A program made the translations under genes and the position numbers. This document shows, piece after piece, positions 8,173 through 17,511 of a DNA stretch of 64,000 bases. The stretch comes from Thermoplasmata archaeon (GTDB lineage: Archaea; Thermoplasmatota; Thermoplasmata; Thermoplasmatales; Thermoplasmataceae): contig JAKAUW010000013.1 in the NCBI GenBank assembly GCA_021817455.1, positions 62,001 through 126,000 of the forward strand. The letters are read 5' to 3'. The notes below the pieces were generated by a model. That model searched no databases, was not told where the DNA came from, and worked only from the letters and a program-made list of their open reading frames with translations. The first letter of the stretch is position 1. Each line of letters begins with the position of its first letter.

Positions 8173-9521
8173 AGTCCCAGTATGAGTGCCTCGTATTCAA
8201 GCGCCAGTTCCCTGGCCCTTTTTTCATCACGGGACTGACCGTAGACCCTAATTATGGGTTCCGTGCCTGAGGGACGCATGAGTACCCACCCATCGCTCAG
8301 ATATATCTTGAGCCCGTCAGACCTATCCTTAGAATTTGACTCAGCGTATGAAATAATGGATGGTTCAAGGCTTTTCCAGTCCTTCTTCCTTTCAACTGAT
8401 ATTTTGTGGATGAAAAACTGTGGCAAGCTAGAAATCAATTCGGAGATCTTCTTTCCTCCCACCGCCATTAAATTGAGTATGAGGGCTACTGTCATCGCAC
8501 CGTCCCTGCAATACTGGTGTTCTCCGAAGATTATGCCGCCATTTTCTTCTCCTCCAATCATTGCCATGTTGTCTATCATTGTCCTGGAGACCAGGGGTGC
8601 GCCTACCTTTGTGCGGATAAGTTGGGCTTTTCCATCATGGCAAATTTCATCGATTGCATCGGAACTGCTTATTGGGGTAACTACCTTGCTTCCAGGCTTA
8701 ATGACACTCCTGACCACCAGGCACAACGTCTTGTCACCGTCAATGAAGTTTCCTTTTTCGTCAATGAACACAGCCCTGTCAGCATCACCATCATGTGCAA
8801 CACCAAGGCTGAAAGCCCCATTCTTCATGAGCGATAGGAGATCTTTCAGGTTCTCTGGCCTTGGTTCGGAGGTTCTGGAGGTAAATTTCCCGTCAGGGAA
8901 AGCATTCAGCGAGACAACTTTGCATCCAAGCTTTCTAAGAAGGGCAGGAGTAGTGAAATATGAAGCTCCGTTTCCGCTGTCAACAAGCACTCTAAATTGC
9001 TTCTCTCTGATTTTTTTCACATCAACGTGTGACAAAATTCCATCTAAATACAGGTCCACAGAGGTAGGATCACTTTTCAATGTACCTGCTTCTTCCCAAG
9101 AAACTGCCTCAAAGGATTTCTCGTAATAAATCCTCTCAATCTTCTCCTCATCTTCCCGCCTGAGTTCAGTTCCGTCACTAGCAATGCATTTGATGCCATT
9201 GAACTGGGGCGGGTTGTGGGACGCAGTGATTACAACTCCAAAAATCTCCTTTGATTTGCAATAATACTGCACGGCTGGTGTGGGGAGGATTCCAAGGTCA
9301 ATGACGTTAGCTCCTGAACTCATCATGCCTGAAGTCACTGCGTTAAAAATCATATTTCCCGTGTCTCTGGTGTCCCTGCCCATAGCCACGGATACTTTAC
9401 CGTAATAGGTTCCAATGGCTTTGCCAATTTCCTGTGCGAATTCCACGGTGAGGTCTTTGTTTGGTATTCCACGTATTCCATTGGTGCCAAAAATGGGTTC
9501 ATATTCTGGAATGTCAGTCAA
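8148..9521 (-). CDS. Phosphohexose mutase (GlmM / PGM-PMM family)
   Basis: An alpha-D-phosphohexomutase of 457 residues that moves phosphate between C1 and C6 of hexose or hexosamine, feeding nucleotide-sugar synthesis for glycans. The catalytic serine is in TASHNPP (Ser101), the metal-binding loop is DGDADR (244-249), the sugar-specificity loop is GGEENGG and the phosphate-binding loop near the C-terminus is RPSGTEP. All four domains appear intact. The start is TTG; an out-of-frame ATG just upstream terminates at once. Substrate (glucosamine, glucose or mannose phosphate) is uncertain, so no symbol is given. It probably supports the N-glycosylation genes elsewhere in the window. Confidence 0.9.
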   Translation of the reverse strand: MTDIPEYEPIFGTNGIRGIPNKDLTVEFAQEIGKAIGTYYGKVSVAMGRDTRDTGNMIFNAVTSGMMSSGANVIDLGILPTPAVQYYCKSKEIFGVVITASHNPPQFNGIKCIASDGTELRREDEEKIERIYYEKSFEAVSWEEAGTLKSDPTSVDLYLDGILSHVDVKKIREKQFRVLVDSGNGASYFTTPALLRKLGCKVVSLNAFPDGKFTSRTSEPRPENLKDLLSLMKNGAFSLGVAHDGDADRAVFIDEKGNFIDGDKTLCLVVRSVIKPGSKVVTPISSSDAIDEICHDGKAQLIRTKVGAPLVSRTMIDNMAMIGGEENGGIIFGEHQYCRDGAMTVALILNLMAVGGKKISELISSLPQFFIHKISVERKKDWKSLEPSIISYAESNSKDRSDGLKIYLSDGWVLMRPSGTEPIIRVYGQSRDEKRARELALEYEALILGLQEGPSAE

Positions 9522-9545
9522 CTTAACCGTGTTTTCATTGTATTG

Positions 9546-9554
9546 TAATATAAG
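9546..9554 (-). promoter_or_regulatory. TATA-like box for the phosphohexose mutase
   Basis: Read on the minus strand, CTTATATTA is centred about 29 bases before the TTG start at 9521. This supports the TTG as a leaderless or nearly leaderless start. Confidence 0.45.
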
Positions 9555-9566
9555 AATCTACCCAGC

Positions 9567-10652
9567 TTACTCTTCTAGTGAGTAATCTCTCCCTCTCCAG
9601 CTTATGGATTTCATACTGGCGGCTTTTGCCAGATTATAGATGTAAATGAACGGTATGAGCAGGCTTATAAAGAATGAGTAAAATGGCAGTTTTCCCGACC
9701 TTTTTACTGCCCTTGCAGCATTGATGAATGTTGGAAGCAGGAACAGCGCAAAGAGAGGGAAAACTAGAAAAGACAGTACTATGGATGAAATGAACAGGAG
9801 GATTGACGCGCCGTAAAAAATAAGGCCGAACCTGAGCACACTTCTCGTGGAATAGACTGAAAGTGCAGTCTGCCGGTTTGCCCATTCCATGAAGGTTGTA
9901 AAATCGTCCGGTGAATTGATTGTGGGCATAGCTTCCTTCACATATGCGATCTTCAGCCCCTTCTTTTTGCAGAGTTTTGTCAGGGCTATGTCGTCTGATA
10001 CAAAACTGCGGAAGAAGTCCATCCCATCACCCTGGATCAGTTCAGCCCTAAATGCAAGAGAACCGCCCCATCCAAATCTCGTGAGATTGGATTCCATCAT
10101 GCCAAGCCCAACAAAGCCCCAGACAAGCTTCACCTTAGACCAGAATCCTCCCACAGGTTCAAAATAAGGAAAAGTTGTAGAAATTCCCGTTGCAGGATCG
10201 GCCATAGGGGAAAGCAGTTTCGAGAGCCAATCCTGTTTAACAAGAATATCTGAGTCTGCAATAACATAAATTTCGTACGGACTGGACGCAGTAATAGCAG
10301 AGGAAATAGCCCTGACTTTGCCGCTGCAATTATTGCACTGGTCCCTCGCAAGCAGCCATTTCATTCCCACTGCATCAAGCACAGGAACACTGGGGTCATC
10401 CGGTGAATCCACAACGGCTATGATATCGTGATGGCCGTAGTCCTGCTTCATTATGCTTCTAAGATTTGCATCTAGGGAATAATCAAGGCCCCTGCATGGA
10501 ACTATAACTAAGGCTCTGGATTGTGGCTGACCAGAGTAAGACCCATTTTTATTCCTGACTGTTGCGATATATGTCAATCCTAAAAAGATAAGAAAAAGGA
10601 TTAACGTGAAAAAATCGAAAAAGAAATTGTAAAAGGGCCAGGGAAATGACAT
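9567..10652 (-). CDS. Membrane-bound family 2 glycosyltransferase
   Basis: A processive-type or ceramide-glucosyltransferase-like GT2 enzyme of 361 residues. One N-terminal transmembrane helix (about 8-30) precedes the GT-A catalytic domain. That domain starts RALVIVPCRG, has IIAVVDSPDD for the nucleotide, the metal-binding DSD in VIADSDILVKQ, and EWANRQTALS near 255 in the place of the (Q/R)xxRW motif. Two or three helices follow at about 270-345. It presumably adds a sugar to a lipid or surface glycan on the cytoplasmic face. The ATG shares one base with the stop of the aEF1-beta gene. Donor and acceptor are unknown. Confidence 0.85.
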   Translation of the reverse strand: MSFPWPFYNFFFDFFTLILFLIFLGLTYIATVRNKNGSYSGQPQSRALVIVPCRGLDYSLDANLRSIMKQDYGHHDIIAVVDSPDDPSVPVLDAVGMKWLLARDQCNNCSGKVRAISSAITASSPYEIYVIADSDILVKQDWLSKLLSPMADPATGISTTFPYFEPVGGFWSKVKLVWGFVGLGMMESNLTRFGWGGSLAFRAELIQGDGMDFFRSFVSDDIALTKLCKKKGLKIAYVKEAMPTINSPDDFTTFMEWANRQTALSVYSTRSVLRFGLIFYGASILLFISSIVLSFLVFPLFALFLLPTFINAARAVKRSGKLPFYSFFISLLIPFIYIYNLAKAASMKSISWRGRDYSLEE

Positions 10653-10918
10653 CAGACCAGAGTAACTTCTTCTGTATCTACCTGGCCAACTCCCTCAACG
10701 CCGGAAATGGTCTGTTCAACCTGGTCTATCTTGCCTTCCTGATCAGGAACTATGACCTGCAGCTTGATGGACTTAAGGCCAAACCCTACTTCTATAATTT
10801 CCACCTTGTTTACTTCACAAAGGGGTTTTACCTTGTTTACGACCTCATTCTTGAGGGCGTTGATATCAAGTTCCACGTCGGTGGGTAAAATTTTTAACAG
10901 TACTGCTACGTCTCCCAT
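10652..10918 (-). CDS. ef1b: Translation elongation factor aEF1-beta (nucleotide exchange factor)
   Basis: Promotes GDP release from aEF1-alpha during elongation. The start chosen is the ATG at 10918, giving 88 residues starting MGDVAVLLKILPTDVELD, the family's normal start and length. The frame stays open upstream to 11056, but that region is the zinc-protein gene in another frame. A good ribosome-binding site (GGAGA) sits 5 bases before this ATG, directly after the stop of the zinc protein. The C-terminal segment VGFGLKSIKLQVIVPDQEG is the exchange-factor core. Pairing with the small zinc protein and translational coupling to the glycosyltransferase downstream are evident. Confidence 0.95.
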   Translation of the reverse strand: MGDVAVLLKILPTDVELDINALKNEVVNKVKPLCEVNKVEIIEVGFGLKSIKLQVIVPDQEGKIDQVEQTISGVEGVGQVDTEEVTLV

Positions 10919-10928
10919 TGAAATCTCC

Positions 10929-11096
10929 TCATGGTCCCTGGAAACCGCACTTGGGGCAGTCGTATTTCGTGGAGTGTTCGCGGCAGTCTTTGCAGCGACC
11001 GATAAGCTCTTCACCGCACTGTGGGCATTCAAATATGGAGTAACCAGTCTGGACAAGTCCGACTCCGCAGGACGTGCAATTTTCTTTGTATCTCAT
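10929..11096 (-). CDS. Small CPxCG zinc-ribbon protein (COG2888-like, translation-associated)
   Basis: A 55-residue gene that is easily missed. It runs from ATG at 11096 to TGA at 10931. It contains four Cys-x2-Cys pairs: CTSCG, CPQCG, CKDC and CPKCG, with a short basic RYKEN start, so it can form two zinc fingers. This matches the archaeal 'Zn-ribbon RNA-binding protein' family, which is regularly found just upstream of aEF1-beta, as here with a 10-base gap. Family knowledge suggests a role in translation or RNA binding; the sequence itself shows only the zinc sites. No convincing TATA box at canonical spacing was found. Confidence 0.9.
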   Translation of the reverse strand: MRYKENCTSCGVGLVQTGYSIFECPQCGEELIGRCKDCREHSTKYDCPKCGFQGP

Positions 11097-11212
11097 CTAA
11101 ACCATTGCCTTCTTAAACGGGATTCAGGATACCTGTTCCATGAATACCTAAACTAAGACTGAACCAAATTTCTGGAAAATATATAATCCTTAGCCAGATG
11201 TCATGGGTGCAA

Positions 11213-11464
11213 ATGCCAAAAATGACAATTCTTACGGCCATTGACGGCCAGAAAGTGGAATATCCTGTTGAAAATTTTTTCAAAGCTTCAGAAAGTCCCC
11301 TATACCTCGGTGTGATAACTAAACCATCTCCCGGGCTCTGGGAACTTCTGTCCAGATCAAAGGCTGTGTTGGTCGTTACTGATGACTTGCCCATTACATA
11401 TAGGATATCCTACAGAATAGAGGTTGGAGAAAACTCAATTTTCTTTCTTACGCCCAAGGAGTGA
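11213..11464 (+). CDS. Small conserved-looking protein of unknown function
   Basis: An 83-residue protein with no recognisable domain. A TATA-like stretch AATATATAA (about 11178-11186) lies about 30 bases before the ATG at 11213, so this start is preferred over the ATG at 11198. The protein has mixed alpha/beta character, no membrane segment and no cysteine. It has a central hydrophobic strand (KAVLVVTDDLP) and a basic-acidic C-terminus. It is convergent with the M50 protease gene and separate from any operon. The promoter, frame and typical codon use support a real gene. Confidence 0.55.
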   Translation: MPKMTILTAIDGQKVEYPVENFFKASESPLYLGVITKPSPGLWELLSRSKAVLVVTDDLPITYRISYRIEVGENSIFFLTPKE

Positions 11465-11480
11465 ATAACAACTGAATTTC

Positions 11481-12092
11481 CTAACCGAATATTACAAATG
11501 AGATTACAGCCATGAAAACCATGCTTACCATAATAACAATGTAAGAGCGTATGTTCCAGGACATCACCTTCTGGCCATCGAGTGGCGGAACTGGAATCAT
11601 GTTGAAAACTCCAAGGTAAAGGTTGATCTGTGATAGATACCCCATTGGAAAAGCCCAAATTGTTGCGCTAAGTGAAATACCTGCTGCAAGAAAAACAGTT
11701 CCTAAAACAAGATTCGTCATTGGTCCGGCTAGGGCAGTTTTACCCACTCTCCCCTGTCCGAAGACCCCCTCAATGTAGACTGCTCCAGGAGCTGCTATTA
11801 CAAACCCGAGGAATGAAAAGATTAAACCACTGAGAAGGCCCATGGGCCAGATTCTGAATTCAGCATGCCCTCCGTATCTTCTTGCTATTTGCCTGTGGGC
11901 CAGTTCGTGTGCCAGGAAAGCAAGACAAACTGCGGCTAGGCTCAGGGCGAGATAGTACAGGACCTGGGATGGGGAAAGCCTGAAAGAATAGTGGCTGAAA
12001 ATAGAGATGGAAAAGGCCATGGTCAGTGCAAATACTGCAATCAGTATATCCTGCACTTCCCTTCTCAATCGGGAATACCCAAAATAGTGCAA
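11481..12092 (-). CDS. Site-2-protease-type intramembrane metalloprotease (M50 family)
   Basis: A zinc protease that cleaves substrates inside the membrane, typically releasing regulators or clearing membrane fragments. It has 203 residues with about six hydrophobic segments. The zinc-binding HExxH is HELAH (62-66). The second motif NxxPxxxLDG appears as NMIPVPPLDG (164-173). AGPMTN (122-127) is another family landmark. No PDZ or CBS domain is attached. The TTG start follows the stop codon of the large TPR gene with no gap, so the two are translationally linked. A shared function is inference. Confidence 0.88.
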   Translation of the reverse strand: MHYFGYSRLRREVQDILIAVFALTMAFSISIFSHYSFRLSPSQVLYYLALSLAAVCLAFLAHELAHRQIARRYGGHAEFRIWPMGLLSGLIFSFLGFVIAAPGAVYIEGVFGQGRVGKTALAGPMTNLVLGTVFLAAGISLSATIWAFPMGYLSQINLYLGVFNMIPVPPLDGQKVMSWNIRSYIVIMVSMVFMAVISFVIFG

Positions 12093-15000
12093 TCAGATTT
12101 CGCCCTCTTCATTCATCTTTGACATGTATTCCATTAGGGTCATGACTTCGAGGGCCTCAGATATGCCTATCTTCAGGAAGAATGCAATATGGAGAGTTTC
12201 CTGCTTGATATTTTCCTTCAGTGCAACTCTTAGTAGTTTCAGAAGAGTCTCATCCTTCAGCTTTGGCCTCCTGGCTAATTCCATCTGGTCTTTTATGTAT
12301 ATGTATATATTTCTTGCAAGGACTGGGTCTTTCCTGTCTAGGTTATTGAAAATGACATTTATGGACAAGTCCTTGAGGCTTTCAAGGTCAACAGCCTTGG
12401 CGGCTTTCTGTATAACATCCCTTGTCAGTATCTCATATTTTTCCTCATTCACATCGAAGTAAAAGTCCCTGCTGGCAAGGAACTGGAACACGGGCTCAAT
12501 CTGTTCAATGGGGATATCTGCCTTATAGAACGCCTCCTTCTTGTCAAATTTCTTTCCCACCTTGTATTCGAGCTTGAGGAGCCTGCTGACATAGAAGATC
12601 GTCTCCATAAATTCCTTCTTGGTCTTGAGGTCCTCCCTGAGTTCATTGTGTGTTTCTTTGGTAAGGAGGGTGCCTTCATACCTTCCCATGAGCTTTTCAG
12701 CCATGTCGAAGTTATCTGCCTCCATGTAACTCCTTATGACAAACTGGAGGCTCCTTTCATCAACGAACTTCGGATTGGTTTCGTAAAAATGGATTACCGC
12801 CTCGTAATCACGGTCGTCATAGTAAAGTCTCAGCAGGGTATTTGTCACGTTCAGGCCCCTGGAGAACTCATCACAATATTTTAGGCTCTGTAGCAGTAGT
12901 TCGATTGCATCCTCCCTTTGGCCTGACTTGATTAGAAGCTCTGCATAGAGATTTACTATCTCAAGATCCTCAGGGTTGTTCTTGTTGAGGTTCTTTGCAA
13001 CTTCAAGGGCTAGTTTCGTATCGCTGTTATCAAAAGTCCTTGATGCGATAATTTTTCCAAGCCATGTATAACCCTCCTGCTTGTACAGGTTGACCAGGAA
13101 ATCCCTCACATCTCTGTTGTACCACAGGTTGTCCACTGCATATCGAACTATATCCTGGTCCTCATCCTTCTTAAATGTCAGCTTTCCTAGAAGTTCTATC
13201 ACTCCCATAATATCGGAAGTCTTCTGGAGAAGTTTCAGTTGAAGAAGTTTATTATCTGTTTTCTTAATGAGCTGTTCCGACTCCTCAAATTTTCCAACTT
13301 CCATGAGTGAAGTCACATAGTTTTCTATTTTCTCCGGGTCAGCCCCCAAAGAGATGGCAATTGAATAATGCTGGAGGGCTTCCTGGAATTTTGAGGAGCC
13401 CATGTAGGTGTCTCCAATCAAAAGTTCAAGCCAGATGGTCCTGTTCTCTGTCTCCAGGTCAATGAGGAAATTAAGGATTTCGGATGACTTACCTAAGCTC
13501 TGGTAAATGCTTATCTGCCTGAGAACGTCATCCTGGTCATATTGGTTTGTGCTGAAAAGAATCATGGAAGCTTCACCCGCTTTCTTGTATTCCTTGTTGA
13601 CCAGAGCCAAGTCACGTCTGAGCTTAACTATCCATGGGTTCCGCACATGCCCTTCGGCATCGAAGGAAAGCAGAACTGTGGCCATTTCCCAGAGTTTGTT
13701 TTTTGTTATTGTCTGGTATATTTCTGAAAAGTCAAAGAAATCCAGAATATTCATACCAACAATTTCTTCAAGGTATTCCCTGAATTTCTTCTGTTCATCG
13801 GTAGCGAGCGCTATGTTCAGGAGAAGTTTCAGGAAATCTGCATTCCTTAGCCGGTCATGGGCACTCTCTGCATACTTTCTGGCTGTGCTGTATTCACTTT
13901 TTCTGAATTCAATCAGGGCTACCCCGTACTTGTAGAACGGGTCATCTTCCGAGTGCGAGGTGCGGTTAAGCTGTGCCTCCGCCTTATCTAGCTTGCCCAT
14001 TTTGATGTAAGCTTCAGTAAGGGGGAACAGAAATCTCGCGGAATCAACCACATCATCTGAGAATCTCCCCTCATAAATCTGGGTGAGGAAATCCATGAGC
14101 CCTCTTATCTCCTTGAACTGTGGGGTATATAGCATGCTTCTTATCCGGTCGGGAACAACCGGGTTCCTCGTGGAAAAATACTCATAAGAAAATATGTATG
14201 CAAGGGCTTGAGAGGTGTTTCCTGCAATTATTGAATCATCCAGAGAATCCATCCTTGGCCGCAATCCCCTCAAACGATTGGAAACTATCCTGTAATAAGG
14301 TGTCCTGTTCTTTCTGGACCCATAAATATCATCAAGCCTGCCGAGAAAATCATCATCCCGCACATTGAAAAATATTGAATCCACCACTTCAGGGGAATCC
14401 ATCAGTTCCGGGTGTTCAGCAAGTTCCTTCAACGCTGATTTGTTTTCATCCTCGTAAATTTCACAGGCTACATAGATAGGGTGGAATTTGGTTTTGATGC
14501 TGGAATGGTCTTCGCATATGGTTACTATGGAATCGTATTCTCCGCGTTTGAATAGCCAGTTCATTGCATAAGAGGTAGCTTCGTGGTTTTCAGGGTCCTT
14601 CTCCATAAGGTCTCTTGCAAGGTTGAACGCCTCGCTTTCTTTGTTCAACTTTATGAGAACCGTTAACTTGAGATTCAGGAGGCCTTTGTCATCAGGATGT
14701 TTGGTCAATGCCTGATCCAGGTCCTTGATTGCTTCATTGAATTTGGAACTGGATATTTCGCACTCTATTTTCTTGCCCAAAATATCTGGATCTGCCGTTG
14801 AGGCAGGGTAGGTCTCGATTAGCTGTTGGCACTCAGAATAGAGTTTTTGCGAAAATGCCAGATTTATGGCTTTTTTAATGGAACCCATATCCGAATTGTT
14901 TCTATTTGCAAGATGCTTGAAAATTTCGTAAGACTCAACAGTCTCATTGAGTTTAAGCAACGCCTCACCCTTAAGCTTCAGGAGTTCATAATCATCAGGG

Positions 15001-15794
15001 AAAAGCTTTAGGCCATTCTGTACAAAGTTGACCGTAAAAGAAGGCATATCATTCCGCAAAAGGAGAAGCCCAATGTTCCTCAGGTCCTGCAGCTCTGTTA
15101 TACTCTCAGGCTCAAGTTTCTGGATCTCTTCAATGAATTTCTCGTGGTTCTCCTTCTCTAAAAGTTCGATGAGCCTTATTTCGGCCCAGGTGTCTTTGCC
15201 ATCTGTAAGCAGAAGTTCCAGGAAATTTTCAGCCAGCAGCGTATTTTTTCCAGCCAGGAAATTGCTCAGTATAGCAGCCTTAGAAGTTAAATCGAGCCCC
15301 CGAGAAACCGCACCCTGGAAAAGTTCCCGGTCGTATGACCCTTTTCCTGAAAGATACACAGCAGTTTCTGGATAACGGTCAAGTTCCCTTGACGCCCTAT
15401 TCAGGATATCAAGGTTGGTTTCGTTCAGGGAAATAGGCCTATCCATGCCAATCAGCCCCAAGATTTCAGAATACGCATCGATGGAACTCAGTTGAGACAG
15501 TTTCATGTCCCAGAGTTTCTGCGATGTTGTGATGAATGAAAGGACCTTGTCCAGGCTTATCAGGAATAAGTCTTGGTCTGCTGCCTTCAAGTTTTCAAAT
15601 ATGGTTTCCACTTCAAGGAAGGTATCATCTTCAGGAGAGAGGTGGCCTGAACCCCAAGATTCTTCCAGCTCTTCAAGGCTATCCAGGAATTCCTTCCGAG
15701 CGGCCTCTCTGGAATCTCCGGCTGAGGCAATCGCGCCTTCGGCAGCCTGTCTCAGTCTCTTGACGGCTTTCTTGATTGTAGTGGCTTCCGCCAT
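12093..15794 (-). CDS. Very large TPR-repeat protein (1,233 residues)
   Basis: A soluble, highly helical protein built of tetratricopeptide-like repeats along nearly its entire length. Recognisable units include residues near 275-345, 355-440, 590-660 and 790-860 (for example SKFQEALQHYSIAISL and GKLDKAEAQL). No signal peptide, membrane helix or enzymatic motif is visible. Such proteins act as scaffolds for protein complexes. The start chosen is ATG 15794, because a TATA-like box at 15815-15824 sits about 25 bases upstream; a TTG at 15812 is the alternative. It lies directly downstream of the archaellum operon on the same strand but has its own promoter, and it is coupled to the M50 protease. 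Its partner is unknown. Confidence 0.85.
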   Translation of the reverse strand: MAEATTIKKAVKRLRQAAEGAIASAGDSREAARKEFLDSLEELEESWGSGHLSPEDDTFLEVETIFENLKAADQDLFLISLDKVLSFITTSQKLWDMKLSQLSSIDAYSEILGLIGMDRPISLNETNLDILNRASRELDRYPETAVYLSGKGSYDRELFQGAVSRGLDLTSKAAILSNFLAGKNTLLAENFLELLLTDGKDTWAEIRLIELLEKENHEKFIEEIQKLEPESITELQDLRNIGLLLLRNDMPSFTVNFVQNGLKLFPDDYELLKLKGEALLKLNETVESYEIFKHLANRNNSDMGSIKKAINLAFSQKLYSECQQLIETYPASTADPDILGKKIECEISSSKFNEAIKDLDQALTKHPDDKGLLNLKLTVLIKLNKESEAFNLARDLMEKDPENHEATSYAMNWLFKRGEYDSIVTICEDHSSIKTKFHPIYVACEIYEDENKSALKELAEHPELMDSPEVVDSIFFNVRDDDFLGRLDDIYGSRKNRTPYYRIVSNRLRGLRPRMDSLDDSIIAGNTSQALAYIFSYEYFSTRNPVVPDRIRSMLYTPQFKEIRGLMDFLTQIYEGRFSDDVVDSARFLFPLTEAYIKMGKLDKAEAQLNRTSHSEDDPFYKYGVALIEFRKSEYSTARKYAESAHDRLRNADFLKLLLNIALATDEQKKFREYLEEIVGMNILDFFDFSEIYQTITKNKLWEMATVLLSFDAEGHVRNPWIVKLRRDLALVNKEYKKAGEASMILFSTNQYDQDDVLRQISIYQSLGKSSEILNFLIDLETENRTIWLELLIGDTYMGSSKFQEALQHYSIAISLGADPEKIENYVTSLMEVGKFEESEQLIKKTDNKLLQLKLLQKTSDIMGVIELLGKLTFKKDEDQDIVRYAVDNLWYNRDVRDFLVNLYKQEGYTWLGKIIASRTFDNSDTKLALEVAKNLNKNNPEDLEIVNLYAELLIKSGQREDAIELLLQSLKYCDEFSRGLNVTNTLLRLYYDDRDYEAVIHFYETNPKFVDERSLQFVIRSYMEADNFDMAEKLMGRYEGTLLTKETHNELREDLKTKKEFMETIFYVSRLLKLEYKVGKKFDKKEAFYKADIPIEQIEPVFQFLASRDFYFDVNEEKYEILTRDVIQKAAKAVDLESLKDLSINVIFNNLDRKDPVLARNIYIYIKDQMELARRPKLKDETLLKLLRVALKENIKQETLHIAFFLKIGISEALEVMTLMEYMSKMNEEGEI

Positions 15795-15814
15795 CTCTGC
15801 TCTAGAGTGCAACT

Positions 15815-15824
15815 CATATATTAT
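15815..15824 (-). promoter_or_regulatory. TATA-like box for the TPR-M50 pair
   Basis: On the minus strand AATATATGAG, centred about 25 bases before ATG 15794. It marks independent transcription from the arl operon that ends at 15851. Confidence 0.5.
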
Positions 15825-15850
15825 TATTATCTCGCATTAATTCGGGGATA

Positions 15851-17506
15851 TCACAGGGAGCCGCCCAGTATAAGGTTTACAATCTGCAGCGTACCATACA
15901 TGACGGCAGTCACTATCCAGGTCATGATGACAAAATGATGCAGTCCGTGTACGACTTTTCCACCGTCTGCGATTTTAAGCGCAGTCCCTGCTATGAATGA
16001 GTGTATGAGCAGTATTGCAACAATGAAAGCCTCGATGGTGAATATTGAGGACTGAGGCTGGGACACAAATATACCAAAGGAGTTCAGGGATGACACGTTG
16101 AAAGTGGAGAAAACCTGGTTTATGATCTGCAGAACTCCAAAGGCAATTGCAAGGGAAAAGGCAAGCCCTCCGGTTATGCCATAGAGGACACCAACGTAAC
16201 TGGTAACGGAGGCATGTCTCCTCTTTCTCAGCCTTATAACCCTGTCGAAATTGTCTGCAACGACAGATCCCGCCTTGTCTGCGTTTGCCCCAAGTTCAAC
16301 GCTTTCAACAAAACTCTCTGAGAACACTTCTATGAGGTGAGATCCTGTATCTGCACTGAAGTTCTTCCATGAGGAGAGGTTATTGATCCTGTATGCAAGC
16401 CTTCTGTAAAGTGCCCTTATGTCCACTGTCAGTGTACCAAAGTCATGAAGTACAATGGCCTTCAGGGCTTCTATTATCATGTTTCCTCTGGCGGCTGCTG
16501 AACCTGCAAGTGACCTGATGAAACTTCCAAACATCTCGTCTTTCTTTGCAACCATCTTTTCAGCTTTTGAACCCACATAACCTGGAACAAAGAGCGGAGT
16601 TACGACTATGGATATTATAAAATAAAAAGGGAGCCTGGCCTGAAGATTCATAAATATGGAGATGGCAAGGAGGGCAACAGACGATGCGCCCCCAATGATT
16701 AGGTACTTCCGTATCTTGATCTGCAGGGGCGTCTTAATCCCGGTGTCGTGCCATATGGGGTCATTCGGCAGCACTACTTTGATCCCGTAAACAAGCATTG
16801 CTTCCCCAAGCACTATGGTAAGCAGGCTCAGTGAGAGGACCTGAACAATATTTATGTTGATTAGTATGGGCATTATCATTACAAATGTTATGAGAAATGC
16901 GAAAGACAGCAGCATTGAAACATACAGGTCCTTGTAAAGGTCGAAGGTATACAGTGCAGAAATATAGGTGGTTTCAAAATTGCTCATCACGGTCTCCGCC
17001 TCGTTGTTCACAAATTCCTCAAAATCCTGTCCGCTGTTGATAGCATGTCCAAACCTTGCGAGGAAATCCTCAAAAATTTCACTTGGCGACCTGGATGAGA
17101 GAAACATTGCAGCTTCAGAAAGGCCCCTTCTCCAGTTCTTGACCAGATTTACCAATTTGGCGATCTCATCCTTGATCCTTCCTAGTTTTTCCTTCTCTGA
17201 AAGGAGCTCCAGCATGTCAATCCTGTTTGCCGCACTCACTGAGAGGGTTGCAAAAGCAGTTATGAAATAGGGTATGTTTGAATTTATGTCAGTCTTGGCC
17301 ACATCCCGTTCAAGCACCGGCCGCAGAATAATGAAAAGAACCAATACTGCTCCGACGGCAGCGGCTCCTGCCAGGTATAGAATTCCGGTAAGGTTGTAAA
17401 GAATTATCCCCACAACAACCAGGACAAGGGAAATACCCATGATTGCCAGGTCTCTCTTCTTGAACTCTATCTTGGAAACTGTCCCCAGCAACTTGAACTC
17501 TGCCAT
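15851..17506 (-). CDS. arlJ: Archaellum platform protein ArlJ (FlaJ)
   Basis: The polytopic membrane platform on which the archaellum is assembled, working with the ArlI ATPase; homologous to TadC/PilC-like proteins. From ATG 17506 it has 551 residues, with paired hydrophobic segments near the N-terminus (about 22-65), in the middle (about 210-320) and at the C-terminus (about 430-545). Two cytoplasmic helical regions carry the T2SF-like fold (for example around 325-400). A strong ribosome-binding site GGTGAGG lies four bases before this ATG. The GTG at 17515 that overlaps the arlI stop is the alternative start. Last gene of the arl operon. Confidence 0.92.
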   Translation of the reverse strand: MAEFKLLGTVSKIEFKKRDLAIMGISLVLVVVGIILYNLTGILYLAGAAAVGAVLVLFIILRPVLERDVAKTDINSNIPYFITAFATLSVSAANRIDMLELLSEKEKLGRIKDEIAKLVNLVKNWRRGLSEAAMFLSSRSPSEIFEDFLARFGHAINSGQDFEEFVNNEAETVMSNFETTYISALYTFDLYKDLYVSMLLSFAFLITFVMIMPILININIVQVLSLSLLTIVLGEAMLVYGIKVVLPNDPIWHDTGIKTPLQIKIRKYLIIGGASSVALLAISIFMNLQARLPFYFIISIVVTPLFVPGYVGSKAEKMVAKKDEMFGSFIRSLAGSAAARGNMIIEALKAIVLHDFGTLTVDIRALYRRLAYRINNLSSWKNFSADTGSHLIEVFSESFVESVELGANADKAGSVVADNFDRVIRLRKRRHASVTSYVGVLYGITGGLAFSLAIAFGVLQIINQVFSTFNVSSLNSFGIFVSQPQSSIFTIEAFIVAILLIHSFIAGTALKIADGGKVVHGLHHFVIMTWIVTAVMYGTLQIVNLILGGSL

Positions 17507-17511
17507 TGACC

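Noticed and set aside
10652-11056. A 134-residue version of aEF1-beta with an N-terminal extension
   Set aside because: The extension is the zinc-protein gene read in another frame; the family starts at MGDVAVL and a ribosome-binding site precedes that ATG.
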